Source of the DNA: Tricholoma matsutake
Lineage: Eukaryota; Basidiomycota; Agaricomycetes; Agaricales; Tricholomataceae
Length of the DNA: 64,000 bases
Direction of reading: 5' to 3'
Assembly: GCA_026075535.2 (NCBI GenBank)
Contig: AP026547.1
Coordinates: 7,378,001 to 7,442,000 of the forward strand
Part shown: piece by piece, positions 35,998 to 48,801 of the stretch
Layout of the letters: the number at the start of each line of letters is the position of its first letter
Numbering within the stretch: the first letter of the stretch is position 1
Translations under genes and position numbers: made by a program
Notes under the pieces: model-generated
What the model was told of the DNA's origin: nothing
Databases searched by the model: none
The model's input: the letters and a program-made list of their open reading frames with translations, nothing else

Positions 35998-37322
35998 ATG
36001 TCGAAAACAAAATTCGATAAGGCAATCATCATCGGTCGACCTCCCGCTATGTTCTCGTTTGCGCTCTTGACAGGTTGGTTCTAACATAAATTCTAGTATT
36101 CATATTCAGAAACCATCTCAATATCCTAGCGAGCGCATATTTCCACCCAGTGGACGAGAAGGAGGACCCAGATCTTGAACAACAGAAGTTTTTGACATGG
36201 GTCGCTGAGGGGGAGTCTTCTTCTTCGTCGTCGTCTTCCTGGTCCACTCTACCATCAACTTCAATACACTCTCCAGCTTGCGAACCGGATCCAGACAATT
36301 CCAATGCCACGGCTATTTTAAACCATGTGTTTGAGAACGACAACCTGTACGAAATCCTTGGTGTTTCAAAATCTGCCACTCTCGACCGTTTAACTCTTCG
36401 ACGCGCGTACCTCTCACGAAGTCGCGCGTGCCATCCAGAGTGCGTTGTTACTGTTCTTGTCAGCATGGATGATCCAATTGTAAAACACAACCACAGTAAA
36501 TTTCCTAACAATCCTAACGCAACATATGCTTTCCAAAAAGTCGCCGTTGCATATGACATCCTCTCCAAGCCATCCTCCAAGCGGCTCTACGATAATCATT
36601 CCCCATCCACATTTGACGTCTTCGCTGCGCGCCCAAGCGGACATGCGGAAGAGACCTTCCGTAGCGTTTTACTAGGCGTGCTTAATGATTTTTTGGACGG
36701 CGATTTAGAATTTATCAAGACGTTGTTGAGTACGTCTCTTGCTTTGTTTGCGGCTGGTTTTTCTTGTTCCCATCTCCAACTGTGAACCGTTCCTGTTCCG
36801 ATATCCAAAATGTTCTGATAATTGATCTTTCGCAGAGGCCATTAATGATATTAGCCCCTCAATCAAGCTTGGCGAGGATGGCATTAACTCTGTTCTCACC
36901 ACCCTTCAAGCTATCCGCGAACGTGCATTAAGTGCGTTCTATTCCCGCCCTCTCACATGCGTTTAGCGGTGGTGATGCTGACAATGATTTCTCCTTTGTT
37001 TCCCTTAACAGCATGTCGCACGTGCATCTACGCCCTGCACAATGAACTCTCACGACTCCTGGAACTGCAGTACGCCTTCCGCCAATTATCGTACTTTGAT
37101 ATCATGGGTCGCTCGCGCCTCACTATCCAGCTAACGCGTATCACGCTTACCCTCCCGATTGCGGTAGAGCGTGCTGTGCGGGAGTCGCAAGCTTATGGCC
37201 AAAGTGATGGGCAGGGAAAAGAAAAGGATTTGGATAAGGCGGTAATCTTTCCGCGCCATGTGACTATGCTTATCAGAGGCGTAGATGTGGTGCTAGATCG
37301 CATGGAAAGGATCTTAAAATGA
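35998..37322 (+). CDS. J-domain (DnaJ/HSP40) protein with N-terminal hydrophobic segment, 339 aa
   Basis: A type III J-protein that should stimulate an Hsp70. Preferred exons: 35998-36034, 36097-36439, 36497-36729, 36836-36931, 37012-37322. The J domain reads NLYEILGVSKSATLDRLTLR...RACHPD, KFPNN...AFQKVAVAYDILSKPSSKRLYD. The catalytic HPD is assembled only after removal of the 57-nt intron 36440-36496. Because 57 is a multiple of three, the unspliced frame also stays open and would read HPE instead. The first exon is uncertain: I chose ATG 35998 because the intron 36035-36096 has a CTAAC branch site and restores frame into IFIFRNHLNILASAYF, a probable membrane anchor. An ATG at 36049 would need a 23-nt intron. 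The C-terminal half has no named domain. Confidence 0.8.
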
Positions 37323-39259
37323 GGTATTAAGGTAACACTGGTTTCTTCTGGTCTGTTCTGTTCTGTTCTGTTCTGTTCTGTCGTTCCTCTGGTCTGTCTG
37401 CTTTCTTCATTTTCACCGATTAGAGGGCTACAATTCTCACTCCTTTAAAAGCCAATATTTATTCGACACGCAAGTCTCCATCCGTTCTAGACACTACATG
37501 TACCTTTCTATCCTCGCTGTTGTACTTGTAAAGTCGTACCATATCATAGTTGCTGTTTTCAAGTTATGCTGGATATCGAAACATTCATCATATCACGATC
37601 CCATTATCCTGGTCATGAGGAGTTTGTCACTTAATTGTACACATAGGATCAAGGATCTTCACTAGGAAGCGCTTTAAATAAGTCAAACCGTCACTAAGTA
37701 GCTGGTTCATTAGAACACAATAACACGCCACTGGATCGATGGGTTCTAGCGTCCGGCTCGACTTGCCCCACGTCTGAGCTCTCCACAATCTTTCAAAATA
37801 CCAGTCCGTTTGCAGAAGATGAGGCTCGAGGTGCTTACCGCGTGTTTATGGCGTGTTTATGGCGTATAGGGTTCAAATTCCAGATGTACTGACTGATACA
37901 GCATATTAATAGGTATGAGAGATGCGGCTCCTGCGTGGCTCGGGTTTGACTTTTTCCAGTGTCTATAGTACGCTTTGTCAGTGGGTGTCTCGGGAGGTAC
38001 GGGAGCAGATACTCGGAGTTAATAGACTATCGCGTGTTCGGAAATCGGCAGACTCTGATTGAGCATGTCTTCTCTGGAGAACTGCAGCGGGTGCGTCAAA
38101 TCGAGATTCTGTCTGATACCAAGCGTTGGTCATGCACCTGCAAGATCGATATCTAGTTACGCATGTCGCAATCCACTGGGACGTGTGAACGCCTATTTCA
38201 TTTGACGAAATGCTTGAACGGAAATCCAACTTCACTTCCTATTGGTTCTGAGTCGTTCATCAACGCTTCCATTACCGTGTTAGATCTATTGCACGGATTT
38301 ATCAACCTGAGGATATCCCTGTCTGGGAAAGAAACAGCGGTCCACAGCGTTCCATCTCCACCGAATCTTGGAGGTCTGAGAGTCGATCGCCAAGGTGGAG
38401 GCAAATCTATCTCATTGGATGCCGCTTCATCAGGAGATCAGGGTTTCTTTGGTTTTATCGTCCGCTATTTGTCATGGCTATCTAGAATCGTTGGATTATG
38501 TACCCTTCGACCTACCTGTACAACGGCACCGTCACACTTGAGTAGTTTTGTAGCACACTTGTCGTAATCAAGTCACAATTAAGGACTCATTGCATTCAGT
38601 TGCCTGAACGGAACTTCGAGATTTCAACTGGCAGTACTTTGTAAACTTGTGACGTGGCGACAGACCTGCAATGCATTTTCTGTAATTTCTTTACTAGTTG
38701 CTACTGGCATTGCAATGTGCCAGACACATAGGTCATGTTGTAAGCAAGGGGTGGAGGGGTTTTCATTCATGCTATAGCTACATCCAATGAGGTAGAATAT
38801 TTAAATCTGTTGTGTAATGTTACATAGACCTCACGTATTAATGGTTGTAGCATATTCCTTCACAATTGGCATATGGCAGTGGCTCTTGCCCTATGTTGTC
38901 TTCATCCTTGATATTACAACATCCTAGCAGAGTATAGTTATGAGCGACGTCAAGTCGCAATCTGCCGCGTGAGTTGCATTGTAAATAACTGATTCGGCAT
39001 CTTGCCTGTTCACACTTGATATTACAACATGCTGGCAGAGTTGATCTCAAATCATGCTAGTTTCTAGCATAGCAAATTGTAATACAGCAGATGAAGGAGA
39101 CATCCGTTAAGGAAATAACGATGAAACGGCAAGAACAGACTTGGAAGCGGTGTGGGCGACCTAGCTTCATCCCCGGTGTCATGCACAGGGCACAGCATCA
39201 GTGCTGTAGAAGTCATAGATTGGTACAAAGACATATGATGTTCATTCATTTTAGTGATC
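37323..39259. other. Intergenic transition from gene block to transposon block
   Basis: No convincing gene. A short TTCTG/TGTTC pentanucleotide run lies at about 37354-37382 in the 3' flank of the J-protein gene. Two direct repeats beginning CTTGATATTACAACAT occur at 38907-38933 and 39015-39041, 108 bp apart; they may be subterminal repeats of the adjacent Plavaka-type transposon, which is inference. Confidence 0.4.
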
Positions 39260-42200
39260 CTACAGTGCGCCATACCCTGTATCCCAACCATCCTCACTTT
39301 CCCCATCATCCTCAGAGCCACAATCTTCATTGCTGTCAGCTACAGATGAGTTGTCCGAGTGATCATCGTCATCATCGTCTCCTTCATCTGTTTCGCCACT
39401 GGCACCGTCTGTTAGCCCTTGTGCTTCATCCCGATTGCCAGCTATCTCGATTTCTGATCTGCAGGCAATTTCTTGCAGTTCATCCAGCAACTTGAAGTCT
39501 CCATCCCCAAGAAGGGGCTCTGAGTCCATCTCCATGCTGCTTGCTTCACTGGCAGCACCTGCATACATGGTCTGTCCCCATTGTCATCATTACTCAATTT
39601 TGCCTCAGAGACTGCTGCATGGCCGATTCCACTGCGGGTGTATCACATGAACATCCCTACCCACAAAACTGACTGATGTTAAATTTTGTGGTACGATGGT
39701 TATTAAATAGCAACCTACATCATGACATAGTAATTTGTCCAATCGTTGACTTCATCTGGTTGACATGCAGCAGTGAGGGATGAGGTACTTAGCAAGTCTG
39801 GCATGCAGCCACTGGCGAAGCAGGGAATGAGGTGGCAACCTCGGATGACTAGAGAAGGATCTAGGAATCTGAATGCAGTGTCATCACTATCGGGTACAAA
39901 CCCCACCTTTGGCAATCTTGCAGTTTTGAAACCCCAACAGTAGTTTGGTTCCATGCCAAACCACTGAACCCAGAGAAATTCCATATGTCGAATAGAGCAG
40001 TTCTGGGCTTCTGGCCAAGGGGGTGTCAGAAAAAAAATTAAGGATACTGGGTCAAATTTCTTTTTAAGCCATGAAGTGGGGAACTAACTAACTGACCATG
40101 GGAACCACTTTCCTAATAAGGCAATTTAGCTTACAAATCTTCACTGACAAAAAAAAACTCTTTGCATCTTGTGGTATCATTTGTGTTGCAGCTGCTTTCA
40201 CAATGACTTTCTTGCTTAGCTTTGGGTGAAGGTGATGTAGATAAAGTATCTCAGAGGGCCTGTGTCTGTAAAATGATAATAATAATTTACTCTTGGTTGT
40301 GTCACATGCATAATTCTGAACTATTTCTTGAAATCCATCCATTGCAAGTTGAAAACTAGCTTAGATTTACATTTGAATAGCAAGTAATATTAACATGCTG
40401 TGTTTAAACAATTTCTCCACCAAGAATGAAAGCCAAGTGTGGTTTGAAAGTCAGAAATCAGGACATAACTGCCTGGCAGGTGTGCAGGTGCCATAATTCC
40501 TTCCACAACACATTTCAAGCTTCAATTTTGGTGACAAAAATGACAGTATGATCCTACACATTTAAGTAGATCACCAGAAGATTCTGGCTTGTACTAGTAT
40601 GTGACTTAAAATTTATCATTGTTCTCCTTCTTCACAGTAAAATACCCCCGAAAACAAGTTAAATAATATGCTTACTTGATAATCATCTTCTGAGATCATT
40701 TATCTATGAGACCTTCACCCAATAGTAAGCCAGAAAGTTATTGTAGAAGCAATAAAATGAGCTGCAATGCAGCTGATACTGCAAGATTATATTTGCTCAT
40801 GTTTATTCACCAAGGGCCAGCTTCATTCAGTGCAAATATAGTGTTAGAATAGTACAGTATCTGCCCTGTTAGTGTCTCTGTGTTTGTGAGATTGTCAGTG
40901 TCTCTCTGGCACAAAATTATGCTACCTAAATTTTTTTTTTTAACAGCTCGAGGGCTGGACTAACTAACCATCCCTATATGGTAATTTGACCATGTGACAC
41001 CCCCTTGCTTCTGGCCTGCTGTGCATCACCTTTGCATGGAACACTCCAAGAATGCGAGCATACCAGTACTTGTGAGCATCTGGTCCTGTTTCTGTCAAGT
41101 GGACCATGATGTCACAATGTGTACGAGGGTTCATGGAGTCCTGATCCTGCTGAATGTCATAGGTTGTATAATTGACACGTAGAACCTTGGCTGAGTATAT
41201 TTGATCCCCAATAATCCTAATAGTGCTGTGGTCCTGAGTGGTGTACTGAGCCTCATCTCCATCAAACTGGCGATGAAGAACCCTCCTTGAGTCTTGGTAT
41301 GAAATTCTGTTGACCGTGGTGAGATTGTAAGCACAGCAAGATTAAAAGTAAAGATACCTTCTTGGCAGGATCATTTGGTGGTTGGTGAACAAAACTCAGC
41401 AGGTGATGAGGAAAATTCTTAGAATCACTAATGTGATGGTGCAAGTCAACCCCACTAAATGGAAGTGAGTCATTCTCAAAGAAAGCAACATGGTGGGGAT
41501 GGTGTCTTCTGGGAAGCTTCAGCTTCTTTGGCACGGCACAGTTGGGTATGGCATCGTTCATGCATTGCAATTTGTCATATTGCATCCTCCTTGTTGGTCC
41601 TATGATAGAAACACTTTACAAGGCAGTGGGAAAGCTCTCCCTGGGGGAAATGCTGTCTTTTAGAGTATGACATGGAGAAACTGATTTTCTAAAATCTCAC
41701 GATTTGTGTAGAATATGAATCTGTTGTGCCAAACAGATGTATAGTTTGCATGTAGTCTCCCAGCGCATGCAGCTTGTAAATGAACAAATTGAAAACCTTC
41801 TTCAGCCTCTGCACTGGTGGCTTAGTTTTTGGTAACTGAGATTCCGGCTCCTGCACCAGGAGTGGATTGGCAGTGCTTGAAGCAGTGACAGGCTTAGTTG
41901 GCTTGGCTTTCAACAGTGTAGATGATGGTTTAGTCTTTGACATCTGAGATTCTGACTCCAGTGTGGGGGGTGGAGTTGGAATGCCTGAAGCAGTGATGGA
42001 TGTCAGCTTTCTGCAATTCCATTGATGACCTCGGCCATCTGCTTCTCTTGGTAGTTCAACAGTATTAAAGGTCTGGGTCCATTCTGCAAATGAACACAAT
42101 TCTTTCCCTATGGTTGTTGTGGACTGAGTTAGGAGAGTAAGAGTAAAATCCATGTGCATCCTAAGTTTTGCAATGGCATGCCATTCAGCCAAATGGAAGA

Positions 42201-43093
42201 GTAGGGTCATAAGCTTGCCATTGTGGGGTTCAGGGAGTAGGCCTTCCACTGCAGGTATCATATTCTGGTATTCCAAGTAAATTGACCTTTAGAATAAGAT
42301 AGCAGATACACACTGATTTACCTGAAGCAAATCCTCAAAATTTCTTGCAGCCATCTGCTTCATTTTTGACACATTATTTGAGAAATGCCGAATAGTGTCC
42401 AATCCATATCTGGGTATCTGATGAAATCTGCTTTATATGTTAATGGGGCATGGCTTCCTCAAGACTAGGAAATCCCACCTTTGATTCAACTTTGCCACAG
42501 CTCCACCACCTGGAGCAGCAGCATATAAAACTCGAATGATGTGAGTAAACATAGCCTTCCAGACACCAAGCTCAAACTCATGCATGAGATCGACAATGAG
42601 CATTGGGTAGGGGTTAAATCCAAAATGATCCAGCCTCTCCGCAAAAGCATTCTTTCACCACATCTTAGTTTTGTGAAACACCAACACCTCATTTAAGCTG
42701 CTTACCACTGTTGGAACCAAAGACATAGGGCAGAGCATGTGCTCCACTGCAATGGCATTAATGGTATACCCTGCATGGTAGATGCAATCATGGGCCCTGC
42801 TCACAAGGCTTGAAAGGTATGATTGCAACTGAGTGATGTGTCCTAATTTATTGAACTTGGCAGTAGGAATTGTACACCGAGGACATATCTGGTCCCCCTT
42901 GTTGCACATGGTCCCCAATTTCACCCTGTCATTGTGATGGTTTAACTGGTCAGATTTGAGGAAGGCATCACATCAGACTTACTTTTCAGGATAGTCAGTG
43001 GAATAAGTGAAAAGGCAAGGGTAAACTCATCGCTGGATATGCACATGTCAGAACAATGCCATGCTCATAAGGATGCAAAAACTCATCATCTAG
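39260..43093 (-). pseudogene. Plavaka-type DNA transposon transposase, C-terminal part
   Basis: Minus-strand fragments in the correct order for a Plavaka transposase (CACTA-related superfamily of Agaricomycetes). LLDDEFLHPYEHG (about 43040-43090) is followed by a Cys pair segment (CPRCTIP, near 42870), DLMHEFELGVWKA (about 42550-42600), EGLLPEPHNGKLMTLLFHLAEWH (from about 42240), YKLHALGDYMQTI and FGTTDSYST (about 41700-41790), HHHPHH/HHHISDSKN (41400-41500), and VEFLWVQWFG...PKVGFVPD near 39880-39980. The acidic end (39260-39568, DEGDDDDDDHSDN) may be the C-terminus. The frame changes repeatedly through introns and decay. The N-terminal part continues beyond the copia insertion at 48802-50515. 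Confidence 0.8.
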
Positions 43094-43098
43094 CAATA
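43094..43098. repeat. Target-site duplication CAATA (left)
   Basis: CAATA directly precedes the 5' LTR and is repeated exactly at 48797-48801 directly after the 3' LTR, as expected for copia integration. Confidence 0.93.
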
Positions 43099-43372
43099 TG
43101 TTGAAATTAATCCCAGTGATGCATGCTGTATACATGAGGCAATACATGCAGCATATGCATGTTACTGCGCTTACTGCACATACATGCGGTAAACACATTC
43201 CTGAGTCATGTGACATCCTTATTATTATGTATATAAGGAGAACCTGTACCATAGTAGGAATACAGTGTTCTTACCTCTGCTAACCCTAGCTGTAAGTCTA
43301 AGTAAACCCCAGGTAGGTTGTAAGGAACGTGTGGTCTCTTCCACTGTGCAGCGTATATAGTCTGCTCCAACA
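43099..43372 (+). repeat. Copia 5' LTR
   Basis: 274 bp, beginning TGTTGAAATTAATCC and ending CTGCTCCAACA. It contains a TATA-like GTATATAAGG (about 43229-43238), which would place transcription start within the LTR. It starts TG and ends CA as LTRs do. Confidence 0.95.
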
Positions 43373-43390
43373 GGTTATGGGCCCTGCTGG
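43373..43390 (+). promoter_or_regulatory. Putative copia primer-binding site
   Basis: GGTTATGGGCCC follows the 5' LTR directly. GGTTATG-type sites in fungal copia elements pair with a tRNA-Met fragment; I infer this by analogy and did not align it to a tRNA of this genome. Confidence 0.5.
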
Positions 43391-43621
43391 GCATGTCGCG
43401 AACGCGCCTTAATTGGCTGTGAACGACGTTGACTTCATCGTCTCCAAATTATAACCTTGTGCTCTTCGTGAGCTGCATTGCGCTCCCTGCGAGCTGCACA
43501 TAAAACCTAGGTTGACTAGGGTTAACCACTCTGAAGGAGTGTTTTCTCCTGAGAACGTTAAATGTGTTTTATTGAGTAAAAAGACTGATTGAGCACTTTT
43601 ACCAGCTGCCACCACAAAATC

Positions 43622-46600
43622 ATGTCTTCAACTCTTGAGAAACTCGTTCAAACTTTCAACGGATCAAATTACATTCAATGGGCTGACTCAATGAAGGCGT
43701 GGCTCAGGTCTCAGGGCCTCTGGCAAATAACTAGCGGGGTGGAGCAAAAACTGCCCCCGGCACCTCCCTTGATGGCGACGAACACTACTTTGGTAGCGGA
43801 TGCTAATGCCAAGCTCCAGACCTGGAGCAACAAAAATGACCAGGCCATTGGTAGCCTAGTGCTCCACCTGGCCCCCTCCATTCAGCAGCGTGCCAACTCA
43901 AAGGACACTGCTGAGGAGGTGTGGGATCTCATCTGCACCGATTATGGTGTGGACGGCCCCTCCCAAGTCTTCGTGGACTTTAGGTCCGCAATAGCGATCA
44001 AGATCCTGGCTGCAAACCCTGCACCGGAGATTGCTAGAATGGCAGACAAATTTGAGCGCCTTACGGCTGCTAATGTCACCATCCCCGAGCTAGTGCAAGC
44101 AATGATTCTACTTGCTGCGATGCCACGCAAGTACGATTCCTTGTCCACAACGGTCCTTAACACGACCGCTACTAGCGCCTTGACATTTAAACATGTCAAG
44201 GACTCCATTGTCGCTGAAGCCTCAAGGGGCACAGCAGTAGGAAAGCCCGCTGGCCAGCCTCAGGCCAACAAACTTTCTGCTGTTAAGCGCAAAGGGGGAA
44301 ACCCCAAATGGCAGCCCAAAGAAGGGCAAAACAGCAATGGAGACTCATCCCAAAAGTGTGGATGACGTGGGGACAGAAAGACTAAGGAGGAGAAGCCGAA
44401 GGATAAACATACCCACCTCGCCTCCAAAGCCTATACCACCATAAATGGTAATGGCACCATCATACTGCCGATGCCGCTTATACAGCGCATCGAAAGACGC
44501 GAAGACACTCTCACAAGGGATCCTTGCTGCTGACCGCCTGCACAGGCATATACGGGCGCGGCCTCTACCTCTTGTTTGGTTTATGCCGAATATCAGCAAG
44601 CTCGAGACACCCTCGAGCAAATGCAACTTCTGCGCAGTGCGAAAAATCTGCGACCGCTGGAAGAGCACCTGATGGTGCGAGAAGGAAAGAGAAGAAGGAT
44701 AGAACCAGAACCCGAGTCTAGGATCGAGGAGGTAGAAGACAATACCGTCTCCCTCGGATCTGAACCTCCGGTGTCTGATGAGGAAGTGTGGAAAGCCATC
44801 GATGAAATGCTTGTCGATGAACCCCTTGATACAGGGGCGTATGATGACAGGTCAGTCCTTTTCCCTGCCACAAGCACTAAGATTAATATTCCTATGAATA
44901 CAGCAAACTTTTCATGTGAAATTTTACCGCTATTAAATGTATCATGGAATTATTTAGATCTTAATATATGTGCTATGTGTGCAAAGGGAGATTGTAAGAA
45001 AGGTGCCGACTGGATCATGGATTCAGGCGCATCAAAACACTTCACTGGTGAAATAAAAGATTTCGCTTCTTACGAGCCTTTACCAAGAAAGGACTCTACC
45101 TTGGTCCAAACGGCCACTGGTACTACTCATATAGTAGGAAAAGGAGCAGTCTTCATTAAACACCAGGTAGTATGTCACGGGAAGTCAGAGACGCGTGAAA
45201 CGCGGTTATACCCCATCTACTACATACCTGACATTAATACTCGATTGATGTCAATGGGGGTCTTTTTACAAGACGGAAGTGATGTGCGTGGTTCCTCCAC
45301 ACACATTTCATTTATCAAGCATGGAAACCCGATCATGCATTGTGTCCCTCTAAGGAGGAAAGACACGATCTATTGGGCTCGGACTCATATATTGAGCACC
45401 AAAAAGGTTAATGTCGCGACCATTTATGTCGCTGACTACTTGACTTGGCATAGGCGACTTGGACACCCATCCAAAGAGGCGCTAGGGAAAATGCCTAAAA
45501 GCACCATAAAATTCCCAAGGAATTTAATTATTCCTAAAGACAAAATTATATGTCCAGGGTGTGCAGAAGGGAAAATGACCTCAAAATCTTTTCCCAAGTC
45601 AGACTCACGAGCTGACAAATCCTTTGAATTAATACATTCCGACCTAAAGGAACTCCCGGTACTATCGTACCACAAACATAAATACTTCATTGTATTTCTG
45701 GATGACAAAATGTCACATATTTGGGTCCAATGCCTCAGAAAGAAATCTGACGCTGCTGCAGCAATTAGACAATTTCAAGCAATGGCTAAGACCCAATATG
45801 GCACTACAATCAAGCGCTGGCATGTCGACCCAGGGGGGGAGTTCAAGGATCGTGAGCTACAAAAACAGCTCAAGGACTTAGGCATCAAAATAGAGATGTC
45901 TGCACCCCACGTTCATCAACAGAACGGGCACGCAGAGCGCGCCATAAGGACAATAATGGAAAAGTTGCAAACCTTGCGATTCACCGCTTGTCTACCACAA
46001 TCATGGTGGGAATTTTGCATAGAACATGCAACACATTTATACAACCGAACCCCAATAAGGCGCCTGAAATGGCTGACACCTTTTGAGGACCTGACAAAGG
46101 TCCGCCCAGATCTAAACAATCTAAAGGTCTTCAGTTGTGGTGCTTATGTCTATCTACCAAAGGAAAAATGTCCAACAACATTATCTCCTCGATCGGAGTT
46201 AATGACGTACCTTGGAGTAGAAGATGGCATTAAAGCATATTGTTTCATGCGACAAAATGGCACAATATTCATTGGTGCCACAGCACTATTTGATGAAACA
46301 ATGTTCCCATGCTGTCCCAGAGCTAAAACTCCTGCCAAGACAGACCTTGGTGATTTTCCACCTCCAGAACCAGAAGATGACGACCACTCATCTGGAACGG
46401 ATGGCGATGACCCTATACCGCCACAAAATCCGCCCCTTCCTCCATCATTAGAAGATGATGATGATGATTTACCAAGCAAGCAAAAGGCGCATGACGATGT
46501 GACTAACACTCCTCCTCCGCCGCCTCCAGTTAACACTGAGGACTTTCATCCAAGATGTGAAGATCAACAGGAATGGCAGCAATTGCCCCGTCGATCAGGC

Positions 46601-48490
46601 ATGCAGAGGAAAATCCCAAACCGTCCCGGCAATACCTGTGGAGAACAGTGACTCCCCTCTGACATAGAGAGAGACATTGCGCGTGATCGATATTGGAAGA
46701 AGTCTGTGGGTCAAGATTCAGATCATAACCGAACACGACCACGACCTCAACAGCAAGAACCGGTTGCTGGACCGAGTTCGGCACCCCACGAGAGTGTGCC
46801 CGATTCCAATAATCAAGAACATGATTACCCAATGGGGGAACCGGATGAAGCAGGTTATATTAAAAAGATAACCAAGGAAGGTGGAGATGAGCTTATCCGC
46901 TGGCTGTTATCAAAAGCAGTCACACCATCAAGCGGAAAAAGCCTAGTTCCAAACCAATTTTGCGATATTGTGCGCCTACCCCGGCAGCAGCAACTTGAGT
47001 GGAAACAGGCTTGTCATGAAGAGTTAGAGGCTCTTCGCAAGCGACAAGTCTATGATATCGTCGATCTTCCACATGATCGGAAAACGATCAAAAATAGATG
47101 GGTTTTCTCCGTGAAATCGGACAGAAGAAAATGAGCCAGACTCGTGGCCAAAGGCTTTTCACAAGTTGAAGGCATTGACTTTGATGAGATTTTCTCACCA
47201 GTAGTCCGCTACAAGACCATACACCTCATGTTTGCCCTTGCGTCTCTAGAAGGCATGTATATGACTGGTCTAGATGTAAAAACCGCATTTTTATATGGCA
47301 AACTTGATGAGGAGATCCATATGGATCAACCCGAGGGTTTCAGACTCGAGGGTAAAGAGCGCAAAGTAATGCGCTTATGCCGAGCATTGTATGGCCTTAA
47401 ACAGGCTTCACTAGCATGGTGGAAAGAGCTAGAGGCATTTATGCGCACCATTGGGTTTGTGTGTGCCAGCTCCGATGCCGGCATCTTCATACACAAGGAT
47501 CCTAAGACAGGCAGCATCATTATTGTGCTAGTCTATGTTGACGATGGCTTGTTCATGGGCAAGAACAAGAAACTTGTGGATGAAAAGAAGAATGCTTGCC
47601 TGAAGCATTGGGAGTGCCATAGTACTGAAAAAGTCATGGAATTCTTAGGCATGCACATCACCCAGACCGCTACAAAAGTCAAACTCGATCAAACAGAATA
47701 TCTCGCCAAAGTGCTCGAGAGGTTCGAGATGACAAATGCCAAAGTTGCCCCCACTCCGCTCCCGACTGGCTACAAACCATCGGAGAACACAGCGACGCCA
47801 AACACGGCGCTTAGATCGAAATATCAGTCTGTGATTGGATCTTTATTGTATCTGATGCTCGGAACGCGACCTGATATCGCTTACATGGTAATCAAGATGT
47901 CGCAATTCTCGGCTAATCCTAGCCAAGAACATCTAGACAAAGCAATGTACATAATGTGCTATCTGGTGGGAACCCAGAAGTACAGTATAGTCTATGATGG
48001 AGAGAAATCCAAGGGGCTGCAGGCCTTCACAGATTCTGATTGGGCAGCTGACACTGTCAAGCGCCGATCTACAATGGGTTACTTTGCTACTCTGGTGAGT
48101 GGCATTGTGTGCTGGCAGTCCCGTTTACAAAAAACTGTAGCACTGTCATCCACAGAAGCTGAATATATGGCTCTCTCCGACACTTGTCAGCAGATAGTGT
48201 GGATAGAGTCCTTATTCCAGGAACTTGGATATACACTGAAGCGCGTACCAATCTGCGCTGATAATCAGGGATCCATCTTTATTGGATCAAATCCAGTTCA
48301 GGAAAGAAGGACCAAACATATAGACATTCGCTACCACTACACCCGCGAATGCATAGAAAATGACAAAGTCACAGTCGTTTTCATTCCTGGAAGTGATAAT
48401 CCGGCTGACATGTTCACAAAGAACCTTGGCGCCGTCCTATTCAGGAAATTTAGAGACTCTCTCGGAATTACTTTCGAGATTCAAACTTAG
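43622..48490 (+). pseudogene. Copia gag-pol polyprotein with four in-frame TGA stops
   Basis: One reading frame runs from ATG 43622 to the stop at 48488-48490, broken only by TGA at 44363-44365, 44531-44533, 46649-46651 and 47132-47134, with no frameshift that I can see. Gag (43622-44365) has the usual start (KLVQTFNGSNYIQWADSMK) and a basic C-terminus. The CCHC knuckle region is degraded around the first two stops. Next come the protease DSGASKHFTG (about 45024), the integrase zinc motif HRRLGH...CPGC (45450-45560), the integrase core with HSDLKEL, HVDPGGEF and NGHAERA, RT (VAKGFSQVEGIDFDEIFSPV; catalytic YVDDG near 47539), and RNase H (FTDSDWAAD; SSTEAEYMAL; ADNQGSI). The first RT stop falls directly before ARLVAKGF. 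Confidence 0.93.
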
Positions 48491-48510
48491 CTGCTTAGAG
48501 CGCTGTACAG

Positions 48511-48522
48511 TTTGAGGGGGGG
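48511..48522 (+). promoter_or_regulatory. Copia polypurine tract
   Basis: TTTGAGGGGGGG lies immediately 5' of the 3' LTR start (TGTTG at 48523), the expected place for plus-strand priming. Confidence 0.85.
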
Positions 48523-48796
48523 TGTTGAAATTAATCCCAGTGATGCATGCTGTATACATGAGGCAATACATGCAGCATATGCATGTTACTGCGCTTACTG
48601 TGCATACATGTGGTAAACACATTCCTGAGTCATGTAATGTCCTTATTATTATGTATATAAGGAGAACCTGTACCGTAGTAGGAATACAGTGTTCTTACCT
48701 CTGCTAACCCTAGCTGTAAGTCTAAGTAAACCCCAGGTAGGTTGTAAGGAATGTGTTGTCTCTTCCACTGTGCAGCGTATATAGTCTGCTCCAACA
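48523..48796 (+). repeat. Copia 3' LTR
   Basis: Same length as the 5' LTR, with 9 differences by eye; eight are transitions, and at least two change a CG in the 5' copy to TG here. Followed by CAATA (48797-48801). Confidence 0.95.
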
Positions 48797-48801
48797 CAAT
48801 A

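Larger units (their letters stand above)
43099..48796 (+). mobile_element. Complete Ty1/copia retrotransposon, nested in the Plavaka transposase gene
   Basis: A 5,698-bp element with 274-bp LTRs (43099-43372 and 48523-48796), a perfect 5-bp target duplication CAATA, a primer-site region after the 5' LTR, a polypurine tract before the 3' LTR and one long gag-pol frame (43622-48490). The domain order protease, integrase, reverse transcriptase, RNase H defines Ty1/copia. The LTRs differ at 9 positions by my count (about 97% identity). It interrupts the Plavaka transposase between HCQHELF (minus strand, near 48820) and LLDDEFLHPY (near 43080), so it is younger than that element. Four in-frame TGA codons make it inactive as it stands. 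Confidence 0.95.
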
